In this document: positions 52,388 through 61,059 of the stretch, one piece after another
Numbering within the stretch: the stretch's first letter is position 1
Layout: the number at the start of each line of letters is the position of its first letter
Source of the DNA: Streptomyces sp. TS71-3
GTDB lineage: Bacteria > Actinomycetota > Actinomycetes > Streptomycetales > Streptomycetaceae
Assembly: GCF_018327685.1 (NCBI RefSeq)
Contig: NZ_BNEL01000001.1
Location: forward strand, 4,836,001-4,900,000
Length of the DNA: 64,000 nucleotides
Reading direction: 5' to 3'
Notes under the pieces: generated by a model
Told to the model about the DNA's origin: nothing
The model's input: the letters and a program-made list of their open reading frames with translations, nothing else
Database searches by the model: none
Position numbers and translations under genes: made by a program

Positions 52388-53625
52388 GGTCCTCCGATTC
52401 CTTCGCTGCTGTCTACGACGGCGGGCCTTGCGTCCGTGCCCTCTGAAATGCCGGCGAGTTCGTCGACGTGGAACGCTCGGGCGATGGGCACGTCTGTGGA
52501 GCTGTGGGCGACGATGGAGAACGCGATGCAGACGGCGATCAGCGTGAAGGCCTGCTGCGCGTGTGGGATGCCGGACTGCAGGACGAGCAGTCCGTACACC
52601 ACAGAGGCGAAGCCCTTCGGGCCGAACCACGCGGCGACCAGCTTCTCCCTGCGCGAGAGTCGGGTGCCGAGCAGCGACAGCAGCAGCGACGCCGGCCGGA
52701 TCAGGAAGATCGCCAGGAGCACGGCTCCGTAGCCCCCAAGGGGCAGGCTGCCGAACAGGTGGGGGGTCAGCAGTGCGCCGAAGACGAGCAGCGCGGCGAA
52801 CTTGGTCAGCTCCGCCAGCGCCTCGCCCAGCGACTCGAAGGAGATCCTCGCCTCCGGCATGACGTACGCGATGGTCGCACCCGCCGTGAAGGCGGCCAGG
52901 TAAGGGTTGGCGTGGGTGAGGTGGCACAGGGCGTACAGGACGATTCCCGTCGCCAGCGGAAGAAGCGGTTGGAGCTTGGCCTCCGCGCCCAGCAGCGGGA
53001 ACCGTACGAGACCGCTTACCAGCAGGGGCAGCACGACGCCGAAGACCAGGCCCAGCAGCAGTTCCGACCCGATCTTTCCCGGTGAGGCTTCCGCGCTCCC
53101 GCTGGTCGGTCCGGCGGCGGCGATCAGCACGAGGACGACCGGCAGCGCGAGTCCGTCGTTGACGCCGCTCTCGACGTTCAGCAGGTGGCGGAGCTTGGCC
53201 GGCACTTCGGTACGGCCGACGATCGCCGAGGCGAACACCGGGTCGGTGGGTGCCAGCACCGCACCCACCAGGAAGGAGGTCGTCCAGTCCAGACCCACCA
53301 GGTAGCGGGTGACGAGGGCCATGAAGACGAAGGCGAGAGGCATGCCGAGGCCGAGGGCCCGCGCCGGGTTCCGCCAGTTCGCGCGCAGTTTCGGCAGGGA
53401 AACGTGCATGCCGTCGGTGAACAGCACCGCGAACAGGGCCAGGTCGGCCGTCGCCGACACGATCTCGCTGTCCGGCGTGATGTGGATCAAGCCGAGGAAA
53501 CCGTCACTGACGAGCGCACCACCCACCAGGAAGAGGAAGGAGGTGGAAAGTACCGTGCGCGCCGCCAGGCCCGACAGCAGCACGGCCACCAGCAGAGCAA
53601 CACCGAACACCGCCACCAGCACCAT
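52384..53625 (-). CDS. Cation/proton antiporter (CPA1/CPA2, NhaP-like)
   Basis: A 413-residue membrane antiporter with about 12 helices. Diagnostic segments are FLVGAVLAPTDPVFASAIVG, the ND-type transport motif in LLNVESGVNDGLALPVVLVL, and FIRPASLLLSL. ATG 53625 (MVLVAVFG) opens directly on the first helix; longer in-frame starts add hydrophilic, unconserved residues. Exports Na+ or K+ against H+. Translationally linked to the downstream transporter by GTGA overlap. Upstream is a 240-bp gap and then a CBS-domain gene on the same strand, probably a regulatory partner. Confidence 0.9.
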   Translation of the reverse strand: MVLVAVFGVALLVAVLLSGLAARTVLSTSFLFLVGGALVSDGFLGLIHITPDSEIVSATADLALFAVLFTDGMHVSLPKLRANWRNPARALGLGMPLAFVFMALVTRYLVGLDWTTSFLVGAVLAPTDPVFASAIVGRTEVPAKLRHLLNVESGVNDGLALPVVLVLIAAAGPTSGSAEASPGKIGSELLLGLVFGVVLPLLVSGLVRFPLLGAEAKLQPLLPLATGIVLYALCHLTHANPYLAAFTAGATIAYVMPEARISFESLGEALAELTKFAALLVFGALLTPHLFGSLPLGGYGAVLLAIFLIRPASLLLSLLGTRLSRREKLVAAWFGPKGFASVVYGLLVLQSGIPHAQQAFTLIAVCIAFSIVAHSSTDVPIARAFHVDELAGISEGTDARPAVVDSSEGIGGP

Positions 53626-53719
53626 GCCGCAACCCCGATCGGAGAGAGAGCTGTCTTCTGCTCGCCGACCAGGCTTCCCGGCACACCGCAAGGAAACTTA
53701 CATGTCCTTGACGCTGCTT

Positions 53720-53735
53720 TGATAGGTTCTTAGCG
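53720..53735 (-). repeat. 16-bp motif shared with 55445-55460
   Basis: On the minus strand this reads CGCTAAGAACCTATCA. The plus-strand sequence at 55445 is CGCTAAGAACCCGTCA, 14 of 16 identical and in opposite orientation. The function is unknown: transposon end or regulator site. The rest of the 240-bp gap between CBS and antiporter genes shows no gene. Confidence 0.5.
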
Positions 53736-53865
53736 GGCACATCGGAAGCGCGGAGATTGCCGGGTTCCGGCATTGAAGGGGCAGTGTTCGCAGCGATTCC
53801 ACCGTCGGCGGCACAGCCGGGGGTGCGCCTGCCGCTCGGTGCTCGGTGCGCTGTGACAGTGGTGC

Positions 53866-54357
53866 TCAGCGCGCCGTGGCAGCCAGAAGGCGCTCCAGGA
53901 GGTGGGAGGCGGTGATCACGCCGAGCAGACGTGAACCGGATGTGCCGGTCTGCTCTGCCCTGTCGGGTACATCCCGCTCCACCACGGCCACCAGCGGGCT
54001 GCGGACCTGCGCCATCTGCGCCGCGATCTCCAGCGCGGTGTCGTCCGGCGCGGCCACAACGGGCGGCGGAGCACTCTTGGACAGGCAGTCGCGCACCTTG
54101 AGTCCTGCCAGAGCGTCGCACAGGCGGTCCGCATGGCGTTCGTCGATGATGGCCGCGAGGGTCGGATCCTCGATGACATACCCGGGAACGAGAAGCTTGA
54201 TCATCTGCGAAGCCGGCAGGATGGCCTTCGGTACCCCGTGCCCGTCGACCACCAGCAGCGCGGGCAGACGACGCTCGGCCATCAGCCGCGCGGCGTCCAA
54301 GGCGTCGCTGTCGAGCCCGACCGTCTCGTACTCCACTGCCAAGTCTCGTGCACGCAC
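53866..54357 (-). CDS. CBS-domain pair protein
   Basis: A 163-residue cytoplasmic protein made almost entirely of two CBS motifs: MRARDLAVEYETVGLDSDALDAARLMAERRLPALLVVD... (residues 1-60) and VRDCLSKSAPPPVVAAPDDTALEIAAQMAQ with LLGVITASHLLERLL (about 87-160). CBS pairs bind adenine nucleotides and gate channels, transporters or enzymes. Same strand as the two downstream antiporter genes; the set is likely a functional unit, the CBS protein acting as energy sensor (inference). ATG 54357 is the only start in frame before the conserved region. Confidence 0.87.
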   Translation of the reverse strand: MRARDLAVEYETVGLDSDALDAARLMAERRLPALLVVDGHGVPKAILPASQMIKLLVPGYVIEDPTLAAIIDERHADRLCDALAGLKVRDCLSKSAPPPVVAAPDDTALEIAAQMAQVRSPLVAVVERDVPDRAEQTGTSGSRLLGVITASHLLERLLAATAR

Positions 54358-54847
54358 GCCCGGCTCCCGTCCCGCTTCCGGCGAACTCCCGATCCGCCAT
54401 GCTGCGCGCTACCGGAAACGGGACCCACAACGGACACGATACCGCCGGCCGCGCCAGCGGCACCGTTTCCCTTCGTGCGGCCCCCGGTCACTCAGCGTCG
54501 CGCAGGAACCGGTTGGCGTAGGCCCTGGCACGGCGCCGGTTCTCGCGCAGGCGCGGTGGCGGCGGCCGTGATGTGCGGGCTCTCCGGGTTCGTCACCATG
54601 CGACGCCGGTCGCGGCGGACCGGCGTCGGGCAGGGGTGCCCGGGGTGCAAGCGGGCTGTGCCGGGCGGCTACCGGGCACCGCTTTTCGCGGGCGAGGTCG
54701 GTCGAGTGGGCATGGGTGGGGCTGTCCGGCATGGTCAAGACGGCGGGTGTGAAGAGGGCGGCGGACAGGCAGGCAGCGGCGAGCGCGCCGATGAGATCGG
54801 TGCCGTGCGTCCCTCAGGACGCCGTGCGCCGTGGGGCGAAGAGTGGC
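54358..54847. other. Gap of ~490 bp without a convincing gene
   Basis: High-GC sequence with several open frames but no recognisable protein or ribosome-site/start combination. A short minus-strand segment near 54490-54545 encodes an Arg-rich tail ending RAYANRFLRDAE and stop, possibly the end of a lost gene. No repeat or hairpin stood out. Confidence 0.4.
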
Positions 54848-55252
54848 TCAGGCGGACCTGTCGTGAGCCGTAGGACGCCTGGAGACGGTGTCAGTGGAGA
54901 AGACACGGCGGAGTGGTAGGACGGCCAAGCATGTCAGGCGCCGGGCGGCGAACAGCGCGGTGGCCGACACCACGACCCGCAGAACCGCGGCGGTTGCTCC
55001 CGCGGGCAGCCAGGCGGAGAGCAGCAGCGTCAGGCCGAGCCCGAGGCCCCAAGCGAGCACCGTGAACAGGGAGAATGCGACCGACACCGGGACTCCGGCC
55101 ATGCCCCAGGCTTCGAGGTCGATATCTCCGTCGAAGCTGTCCACGGCCACGATTCGGAGGGCGGCCAGCAGCCAGAAGCAGAGGACAATCACGAGGGCCG
55201 CGGTGAAGAGGATCACAGGGAAACCGGTGGCGGACTCCACATATTTCCACAT
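54848..55252 (-). CDS. Small membrane protein (paralogue of 56576-56965)
   Basis: A 134-residue protein with three hydrophobic segments: FPVILFTAALVIVLCFWLLAAL at the N-terminus, GVPVSVAFSLFTVLAWGLGLGLTLLL in the middle and AVLRVVVSATALFAARRLTCLAV near the end. ATG 55252 has GGAGG at a good distance. Its N-terminus resembles the gene at 56576-56965 (SFPSVVFTPVLVVLVGFWLLVLL), so the two are paralogues bracketing the PucR-type regulator. The pattern recalls YqiJ/DUF1449-like proteins, but this is a weak impression. Divergent from the regulator gene. Confidence 0.7.
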   Translation of the reverse strand: MWKYVESATGFPVILFTAALVIVLCFWLLAALRIVAVDSFDGDIDLEAWGMAGVPVSVAFSLFTVLAWGLGLGLTLLLSAWLPAGATAAVLRVVVSATALFAARRLTCLAVLPLRRVFSTDTVSRRPTAHDRSA

Positions 55253-55444
55253 TTCGGGCCTCCTGTCCTGGACGCGACACATAGGACGCCGCGTTGCCTA
55301 CTCGGGGCCCTCGGCGGCAAGGGGTGCCGGCGTGCGGCTTCGAAGCCGTTCATGAAGCTCCCACGCATCAGGGTGCCCCTGGGAAGCTGGGCCCCGCATT
55401 GCTGGCTCCCGGCAGCGTTTCCTCGGGTCTCGATGCCGGTGAGC

Positions 55445-55460
55445 CGCTAAGAACCCGTCA
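55445..55460 (+). repeat. 16-bp motif shared with 53720-53735
   Basis: CGCTAAGAACCCGTCA lies 28 bp upstream of the PucR-type start. It matches the inverted motif before the antiporter gene in 14 of 16 bases. Confidence 0.5.
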
Positions 55461-55488
55461 CCAGAACATCAAGATTACGGTGGGGGAT

Positions 55489-56547
55489 GTGACTAGTGCT
55501 GACATCCCTGACAGCTATCTGGACGGCTACGTTCGACTCCTGGCCGAGGTGTCGGCGACGGGCCGGCACCTGACGCGCCAGGAGGTCGACTACCAGCGGA
55601 CCTTGGGCGAACAGTCGGCAGAGGCCGGCTATGGGCTTCGCTCTCTGATCAGCGCACACCTTTCCGCGACACGCACTGCCTGGCCCCGGGATCCCGGCGC
55701 GGCGGACCGTACGCTCGCGGCCGTGCAACAGGCCATAGATGCCTTCGCCGAAGGCTACGAAAACGCCCAGCGGCTGGCCGTCCGCCAGGAGGAGGCCGCA
55801 CGACGGGAGTTCATCGACGACCTTCTCCACGGCCGCAGCGACTTGGGCCACCTGGCTGAGCGCGCCGAACGCTTCGGGCTGCACCTCTCCCACGCCCACG
55901 CAGTCGCCGTCGCACAGGGGCCCACCGGGTACGACGAGGGCAGCGCGGTGCCCAGGCAGGTGGAGCAGGCTCTCACCACCCGCTTCGGCAACCGCAATGT
56001 GCTGCTCACCACCAAGGACGGACGGCTGGTGTGCGTCGCTGCCGGCCCGGAGACGGGGATCCTCTCCTACTTCGCGAAGCAGGCGCACGCCGCGACGGAC
56101 GGAGGCCGCGTAGCCATCGGCCGCTCACAACCGGGCCCAGGAGGAGTGGTCCAGTCGTACGAGGAGGCCTTGAGCGCTCTGGAGATGGCCGAGCGCCTCG
56201 GACTCGACGACCCCGTCCTGCGCACGGCCGACCTGCTCGTCTACCCGGTCCTGACAAGGGATCGCCAGGCCATGGCCGACCTCGTGTCGAGCACACTCGG
56301 CCCGCTCACCACGGCCCGTGGCGGCGCTCAGCCCCTCCTCGACACGCTCACCGCATACTTCGACTCCGGCTGCGTCGCCGCCGAGGCTGCCCGCCGCCTC
56401 TCACTCAGCGTGCGGGCCATGACCTACCGACTGGAGCGCATCCACAAGCTCACGGGCGCCAACCCTGCCGAACCCGCCCACCGCTACATGCTCCAGACCG
56501 CCGTCATCGGCGCCCGCCTGCTGGACTGGCCCGCAAAGGACCGCTGA
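55489..56547 (+). CDS. PucR/CdaR-family transcriptional regulator
   Basis: About 352 residues. The N-terminal half is an RsbT-type or GAF-like helical region (YVRLLAEVSATGRHL; LISAHLSATRTAWP); a GGDEF-like degenerate middle follows (VAIGRSQPGPGGVVQSYEEALSALEMAERLGL); the C-terminus is the PucR HTH (YFDSGCVAAEAARRLSLSVRAMTYRLERIHKLTG). The last segment is diagnostic. GTG 55489 is preferred, with GGGGGA just upstream; GTG 55480 is possible, and a longer open frame back to 55294 looks non-coding. It sits between two paralogous small membrane protein genes, likely targets. Confidence 0.88.
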   Translation: MTSADIPDSYLDGYVRLLAEVSATGRHLTRQEVDYQRTLGEQSAEAGYGLRSLISAHLSATRTAWPRDPGAADRTLAAVQQAIDAFAEGYENAQRLAVRQEEAARREFIDDLLHGRSDLGHLAERAERFGLHLSHAHAVAVAQGPTGYDEGSAVPRQVEQALTTRFGNRNVLLTTKDGRLVCVAAGPETGILSYFAKQAHAATDGGRVAIGRSQPGPGGVVQSYEEALSALEMAERLGLDDPVLRTADLLVYPVLTRDRQAMADLVSSTLGPLTTARGGAQPLLDTLTAYFDSGCVAAEAARRLSLSVRAMTYRLERIHKLTGANPAEPAHRYMLQTAVIGARLLDWPAKDR

Positions 56548-56575
56548 CCGCGGATCCGATCACCAGTCCCTTTCC

Positions 56576-56965
56576 CTACTCCCGCCTGCTCCCGTTGTGA
56601 GGCGGGAAGCGTCCGGGCCGGCGCCTCCGGCGCCACGCATGGAGCAGAACCCGTGTCGCCGTCCAGGCCAGCGCCAGGGAACAGACAAGAACAACCGTGC
56701 TCAGTACGCCGTACACGACCCTGCCCGCATCGGCACGGCGCAGCAGCAGGGAGCCAGCGAGACTGAAGAGCCAGGCGAGGGCGAGCACGATAGATGCCGT
56801 CGCAAGCACCGGAATGCGTCTCACGCCCAGCCCGTCAGCGTGCTGGTGGAATCCGAAGCCGGGCCGCTGGGACGGATTCAGCAGAACCAGCAGCCAAAAT
56901 CCGACGAGCACGACGAGTACGGGAGTGAAGACAACCGAGGGAAAGGAGACCACCGCGTCGGCCAA
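56576..56965 (-). CDS. Small membrane protein with non-ATG start (paralogue of 54848-55252)
   Basis: About 129 residues: hydrophobic N-terminus (SFPSVVFTPVLVVLVGFWLLVLL), a hydrophilic loop, then TASIVLALAWLFSLAGSLLL and VVYGVLSTVVLVCSLALAW and a basic tail. The start is unusual: AGGAGG is spaced correctly for an ATA codon at 56974, while the first standard in-frame start is TTG at 56965. Either TTG is used, or an ATG mutated to ATA. It converges with the PucR-type gene. Function unknown. Confidence 0.62.
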   Translation of the reverse strand: MADAVVSFPSVVFTPVLVVLVGFWLLVLLNPSQRPGFGFHQHADGLGVRRIPVLATASIVLALAWLFSLAGSLLLRRADAGRVVYGVLSTVVLVCSLALAWTATRVLLHAWRRRRRPGRFPPHNGSRRE

Positions 56966-57206
56966 CTCCGTTATGGCGCACCTCCTGTCACGTCCGCTGG
57001 TGTGGATGTTCCAGCTTGGGTTCAGCCCTCGGCGGCCCATTCTGACATGGGGTCCCAGCCGATCGCCGCTTTCCAGCCCGAGTCCTTGCCTCTGCTCACT
57101 GAGGCCCGCGACTGCTCGTGCCGATGTGTTCTTGTTCATTCAGAACATCCGCGACCGGCCCCGCCTGGGCAAACGCCCCGTCTTGAGGTACCTCACACTC
57201 ATCGGA
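56966..57206. other. Short gap before the IS256 scrap
   Basis: About 240 bp holding the ribosome site of the preceding minus-strand gene. No gene recognised. Confidence 0.4.
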
Positions 57207-57648
57207 GAGGGAGTGTAAAAGTAACGGCGGATCCGACGATCAAGGAAGACGTCAAGCGATCGATCAGAGGTTGGGTTGGAGTCGGCCGGTGCCGACGGTC
57301 AGGTGGCTGGGATGCTGGCCTCCAGCGACGCGCAGTTGATCGCGATGCTGGTGGACCGGGCCCGGAGCGAGGGTCTCCGGCTCAGTGGTGAGGGTGGGCT
57401 GCTGCAGCAGCTGACGAAATGGGTGCTGGACTTCGCCCTGGAGGGCGAGATCGCCGATCATCTCGGCTATGAGAAGCACGAGCCGCCCGGTCGGAGCAGC
57501 GGCAACAGCCGCAATGGCACGCGGTCCAAGACCGTGCTGATGTCGGCCCGGTCGAAGTCGAGGTGCCCCGGGACGTGTCCGGCACGTTCGAGCCGCAGAT
57601 CGTCAAGAAGCGGCAGCGGCCCCTGACTGGTGTGGACGAGATGGTAGC
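57207..57648 (+). mobile_element. IS256-family transposase fragment, frameshifted and 3'-truncated
   Basis: The plus-strand frame reads SDAQLIAMLVDRARSEGLRL, GEGGLLQQLTKWVLDFALEG and EIADHLGYEKH, the N-terminus of IS256/Mutator transposases. After SKTVLM the frame shifts and continues VGPVEVEVPRDVSGTFEPQ, then IVKKRQRPLTGVDEMV, where similarity stops at ~57648, ahead of the whole catalytic domain. The left end is placed near 57207 at a GTGTAAAA-type terminus. The break point coincides with the lost C-terminus of the flavin monooxygenase gene on the other strand. Confidence 0.75.
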
Positions 57649-57649
57649 T

Positions 57650-58246
57650 GTCGCTGTGGCCGCCCAGCTCCACCGCGACTGACCGTAGCCAGACCGTAGG
57701 GCGCGGCCGTCGATGTCGTCGGCGAGGAACCGTGGCGGGTGCTGGGTCACCCAGGTCACGTCGACGTGGCCGTGCAGGGCGAGGTCGGCGGCGATCTGGG
57801 CGCCGGAGTTGGCGACGCCGACCACGATGAGGCGCTGGCTGGAGAAGTCGGCCGGACGGCGGTAGTTCACCGTGTGGAGCTGCCGCCCGGCAAAGACGGA
57901 TCAGCCGGGGACGGCGGGCAGGAAGGGCCGCGACCAGCCGCCGGTGGCGCTGATGACCGCGCGGGCCCGCCAGATGCCCGCGTCGGTCTCGACCAGGAGA
58001 TGGCCTTCGTCGCGGTGTACGGCGTTCACGCGGGTGCCGTGCTGGACGGGCATGAGCCGGCCCGGCAGTGAGGAGTACTCCGCCGGGGAGAACAGGTGCA
58101 GGGAGTCCCACATGTGCTGCCAGGCCCCGCCCGGGGCCGTGCCGGCGTCCAGGATGGTGAAGTCGAGTTTCTGGCGGCAGGTGGCAGCCGGCGGCGAGCC
58201 CAGCCTGGCATCCGCCGACCACCACTACATCCGTGTGCTGCGTCAC
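57650..58246 (-). pseudogene. arsO: ArsO-type flavin-dependent monooxygenase, broken
   Basis: GTG 58246 overlaps the acr3 stop (GTGA) and opens TQHTDVVVVGGCQAGLAAGC, an FAD-binding motif. The frame then shifts near 58170; MWDSLHLFSPAEYSSLPG, VISATGGWSRPFLPAVPG follow, then an in-frame TGA at 57901-57903, then TVNYRRPADFSSQRLIVVG and ANSGAQIAADLALHG (NADPH motif) and RFLADDIDGRAL. The C-terminus is missing where the IS256 scrap begins. Shift, stop and truncation together make it dead. Intact homologues sit in arsenic operons as putative monooxygenases. Confidence 0.8.
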
Positions 58247-59361
58247 GGGGCCGTCGTCACCGCGCTGGGGGTGAACTTCTTGCGCCAGGCGAGCGCGACG
58301 TAGACCAGGCCGATCAGCACCGGGACTTCGATGAGCGGGCCGACGACGCCGGACAGGGCCTGGCCGGAGGTGACGCCGAAGGTGGCGATGGCGACCGCGA
58401 TGGCCAGCTCGAAGTTGTTGCCCGCGGCGGTGAAGGCGAGGGTCGCGGTGCGGTCGTAGGCCAGGTGGAGGCCCTTGCCGAGGAGGAATGCGCCGAAGAA
58501 CATGACGGCGAAGTACACCAGTAGCGGCAGCGCGATGCGGGCGACGTCCAGCGGCTGTGAAGTGATCGTCTTTCCCTGCAGGGCGAACAGGATGACGATC
58601 GTGAACAGCAGCCCGTACAGCGCCCACGGCCCGATCTTCGGAAGGAACGTCGCCTCGTAGTGGGCGCGGCCGAGCTTGTGTTCGCCGATGCGGCGGGTGA
58701 GGAAGCCGGCCAGCAGCGGGATGCCGAGGAAGATGATGACGTTCAGCGCGATGTGCCACACGGACACGTCCAGGCCTTGGCCGTCGCCGAGGTTCATCCA
58801 GCGGGGCAGCAGATCGAGGTAGAACCAGCCCAGCAGGCCGAACGCGATCACCTGGAACACCGAGTTCAACGCGACCAGGACGGCCGCGGCCTCGCGGTCG
58901 CCGCAGGCGAGGTCGTTCCAGATGATGACCATCGCGATGCAGCGGGCCAGGCCGACGATGATCAGGCCGGTGCGGTACTCGGGAAGGTTCGGCAGGAAGG
59001 TCCACGCCAGCGCGAACATCACCGCCGGTCCGACGATCCAGTTGATGACCAGCGAGGACGCCATCAGCTTCTTGTCGCCGGTGACGCGGTCGAGCTTGTC
59101 GTAGCGCACCTTGGCCAGGACCGGGTACATCATCACGAGCAGGCCGAGCGCGATCGGCAGGGAGATCCCGCCGACCTCGATCTTGGCGAGTGCGTCGTTC
59201 ATCCCCGGGATCAGGCGCCCCAGGCCCAGGCCGATGGCCATGGCCAGTGCGATCCACACCGCGAGGTAGCGGTCGAGCGTGGAGAGCTTTTTGACGATCG
59301 AGTCGTCCCCGGGCCCATCGGCGCTCTGGGTGCGGGAGGTGGTGGGCTCGGTGGAGGTCAC
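58243..59361 (-). CDS. acr3: Arsenite efflux transporter, ACR3 family
   Basis: A 372-residue membrane permease with ten helices that extrudes As(III). Family signatures: YPVLAKVRYDKL, NWIVGPAVMFALAWTFL, the conserved-Cys segment GLARCIAMVIIWNDLACGD, and AAGNNFELAIAVAIATFG. GTG 59361 overlaps the arsR stop (GTGA), so the two are translated together; longer in-frame starts would lie within arsR. The downstream arsO relic also overlaps by GTGA. Repressed by ArsR with the operator at 59671. Confidence 0.94.
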   Translation of the reverse strand: MTSTEPTTSRTQSADGPGDDSIVKKLSTLDRYLAVWIALAMAIGLGLGRLIPGMNDALAKIEVGGISLPIALGLLVMMYPVLAKVRYDKLDRVTGDKKLMASSLVINWIVGPAVMFALAWTFLPNLPEYRTGLIIVGLARCIAMVIIWNDLACGDREAAAVLVALNSVFQVIAFGLLGWFYLDLLPRWMNLGDGQGLDVSVWHIALNVIIFLGIPLLAGFLTRRIGEHKLGRAHYEATFLPKIGPWALYGLLFTIVILFALQGKTITSQPLDVARIALPLLVYFAVMFFGAFLLGKGLHLAYDRTATLAFTAAGNNFELAIAVAIATFGVTSGQALSGVVGPLIEVPVLIGLVYVALAWRKKFTPSAVTTAP

Positions 59362-59666
59362 GGGCAGGCCCTCTTGTTCTCGGCGGCGGTGCGGGCGGAG
59401 GCGGCGAGTTCGGCGAACTGCTCGGACAGGCCGGCCAGGACCTCGGGCTTGAGTTTGTAGTAGGTGAAGCGGCCGCACGGCTCGGTCTCCACGAGCCCGG
59501 CCGCCCGCAGCACCTTCATGTGGTTGGAGAGGTTGGTCTGCTTGGCTCCGGTCTCCTCGACCAGGTGCGTCGTGCAGAGCGTCTCGCGCGCAAGCAGGGT
59601 CACGATCTTCAGGCGGAGCGGATCGCCCAACACCCGGATCACATCAGCATCGACTGAAGTCAGCAT
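59358..59666 (-). CDS. arsR: ArsR-family arsenic-responsive repressor
   Basis: A 102-residue winged-helix metalloregulator. The HTH is TTHLVEETGAKQTNLSNHMKVLRAAGLV. The classical ELCVC As(III) box reads RETLCTTHL here, with one Cys (C31); other cysteines are C64 (EPCGRFTYY) and C101 at the C-terminus, so As(III) is probably bound by a non-canonical trio. ATG 59666 abuts the inverted repeat at 59671-59686. First gene of the arsR-acr3-(arsO) unit, divergent from arsC. Confidence 0.93.
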   Translation of the reverse strand: MLTSVDADVIRVLGDPLRLKIVTLLARETLCTTHLVEETGAKQTNLSNHMKVLRAAGLVETEPCGRFTYYKLKPEVLAGLSEQFAELAASARTAAENKRACP

Positions 59667-59670
59667 GCAC

Positions 59671-59686
59671 TGATACTGTCATATCA
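59671..59686. promoter_or_regulatory. Probable ArsR operator
   Basis: TGATACTGTCATATCA has perfect TGATA/TATCA arms, in the 95-bp AT-richer gap between divergent arsR and arsC. A further half-site, CTGATAC, lies at 59694-59700. Confidence 0.6.
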
Positions 59687-59761
59687 TCGTCCGCTGATAC
59701 CAGCGGGGGCTGAAGTCATTGGCGGCTGGGTTCCGCCATGCGACGAGAGAGAACGATCACC

Positions 59762-60184
59762 ATGGCCGACAAGCCGTCCGTCCTGTTCGTCTGCGTCCAC
59801 AACGCCGGCCGCTCCCAAATGGCCGCCGCGTGGCTGACCCACCTGGCCGGAGACCGCGTCGAGGTCCGCTCCGCCGGCTCCACCCCCGGCGATCAGGTCA
59901 ACCCGGCCGCCGTCCAGGCCATGGCCGAGGTCGGCATCGACATCTCCCAGCAGACGCCGAAGACCCTCACCATCGACGCGGTGAAGGAGTCGGACGTCTG
60001 CATCACCATGGGCTGCGGCGACGCCTGCCCCGTCTTCCCCGGCAAGCGCTACCTGGACTGGAAGCTGGACGACCCGGCCGGACAGGACATCGAGACCGTC
60101 CGCCCGATCCGCGACGAGATCAAGACCCTCGTCGAGGGCCTGATCGCCGAGATCGCCCCCACGAAGCCGGAGGCGACAGCGTGA
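59762..60184 (+). CDS. arsC: Arsenate reductase, low-molecular-weight-phosphatase (thioredoxin-linked) type
   Basis: A 140-residue cytoplasmic enzyme reducing As(V) to As(III) for ACR3 export. The P-loop is C11-V-H-N-A-G-R17-S18 (CX5R), and the redox relay is C80, C85 and C89 in the [11 protein letters not shown] segment, followed by the DWKLDDPAG motif that carries the general acid. Length and motifs match thioredoxin-coupled ArsC. ATG 59762 (MADKPS) is the family-consistent start; 59738 is an in-frame alternative. Its stop overlaps the GTG of a thioredoxin-reductase gene that is now broken. Confidence 0.94.
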   Translation: MADKPSVLFVCVHNAGRSQMAAAWLTHLAGDRVEVRSAGSTPGDQVNPAAVQAMAEVGIDISQQTPKTLTIDAVKESDVCITMGCGDACPVFPGKRYLDWKLDDPAGQDIETVRPIRDEIKTLVEGLIAEIAPTKPEATA

Positions 60185-60570
60185 GCGAGATAGGCGACGT
60201 CGTCATCATCGGCTCCGGCCCTGCTGGCTACACCGCCGCCCTCTACAGCGCCCGCGCCCAGATGAAGCCCCTGCTGTTCGGCAGCAGCATCTTCGTCGGC
60301 GGCTCGCTGACCACCACCACCGAGGTCGAGAACCTCCCGGCTTCCCCGAAGGCATCAACAGGCCGGTCCTGATGGAGAACATGCGGGCCCAGGCCGAGAA
60401 GTCCGGCGCCGAGATGATCGACGACGACATCGCCTCCGCCGACCTCACAGGAGACATAAAACTCCTCACGGACTCCGCCGGCACCGTGCACCGCGCGAGG
60501 ACGGTGATCATCGCGACCGGCTCCGGCTACCGCAAGCTCGGCCTGCCTCGCGAGGACGAGCTGTCGGCCG
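60181..60570 (+). pseudogene. trxB: Thioredoxin reductase, frameshifted and truncated
   Basis: GTG 60181 overlaps the arsC stop. The first 60 codons are sound ([24 protein letters not shown] motif; [12 protein letters not shown]), but near 60336-60344 one base is missing, so the expected NLPGFPEGI reads NLPASPKAS. The other frame carries on as [20 protein letters not shown] and VIIATGSGYRKLGLPREDEL, then stops matching at ~60566, where an unrelated minus-strand transporter fragment begins. The redox CxxC and NADPH domain are lost. It would have recycled thioredoxin for ArsC. Confidence 0.85.
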
Positions 60571-60855
60571 AGCGTCCGGAGCCGTCCTGCGGCCACAGCA
60601 CCAGCGCGAGCAGATCGACGCCGAAGTCCGCGTAGAAGGCCAGCGCAGCGATGTTGGAGGCGCTGAAGGTCCGGTCGCGGAAGAGGGCCAGGTCGATGAT
60701 CGGCGGCCGGGCGCGCGAGGAGCGCAGGACGAGGAACCGTAGACCGGCGGCCGAAACGGCGAGCGCGGCGATGAGGCGAGCGGAGCCCCAGCCCCATTGC
60801 GGGGCGTCCAGCAGGCCGAGTGCCAGCGAGCCGACCGCGATGATCAGAATGCCCT
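60566..60855 (-). pseudogene. MFS (DHA2-type) transporter fragment
   Basis: The minus-strand frame reads GILIIAVGSLALGLLDAPQW, SAAGLRFLVLRSSRARPPII, DLALFRDRTFSASNIAALAF and VDLLALVLW: two or three helices and a loop typical of 14-helix EmrB/QacA exporters. There is no start or stop of its own; it is a ~95-residue internal piece joined to the trxB relic on the left and to unassigned sequence on the right. Confidence 0.7.
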
Positions 60856-61059
60856 CGCCGACCCCGGCCCGCCAGGAGCAGCAGCGAACCCCTTCAGGCC
60901 GGGGTCGCAGACGGACCTGGCTCCCTGGAAGCAGGTGTGCAGGTGGGGGACCGGCCCGCATCTGGGGAACGGCTTTCTGTCTGGTAGCGACAGCAGACGG
61001 CCCTCTGCCTCCCTGTTCCGGCCCAGCACAGCCCCTTCGGGAGCACGAGGCGCCAGCAA

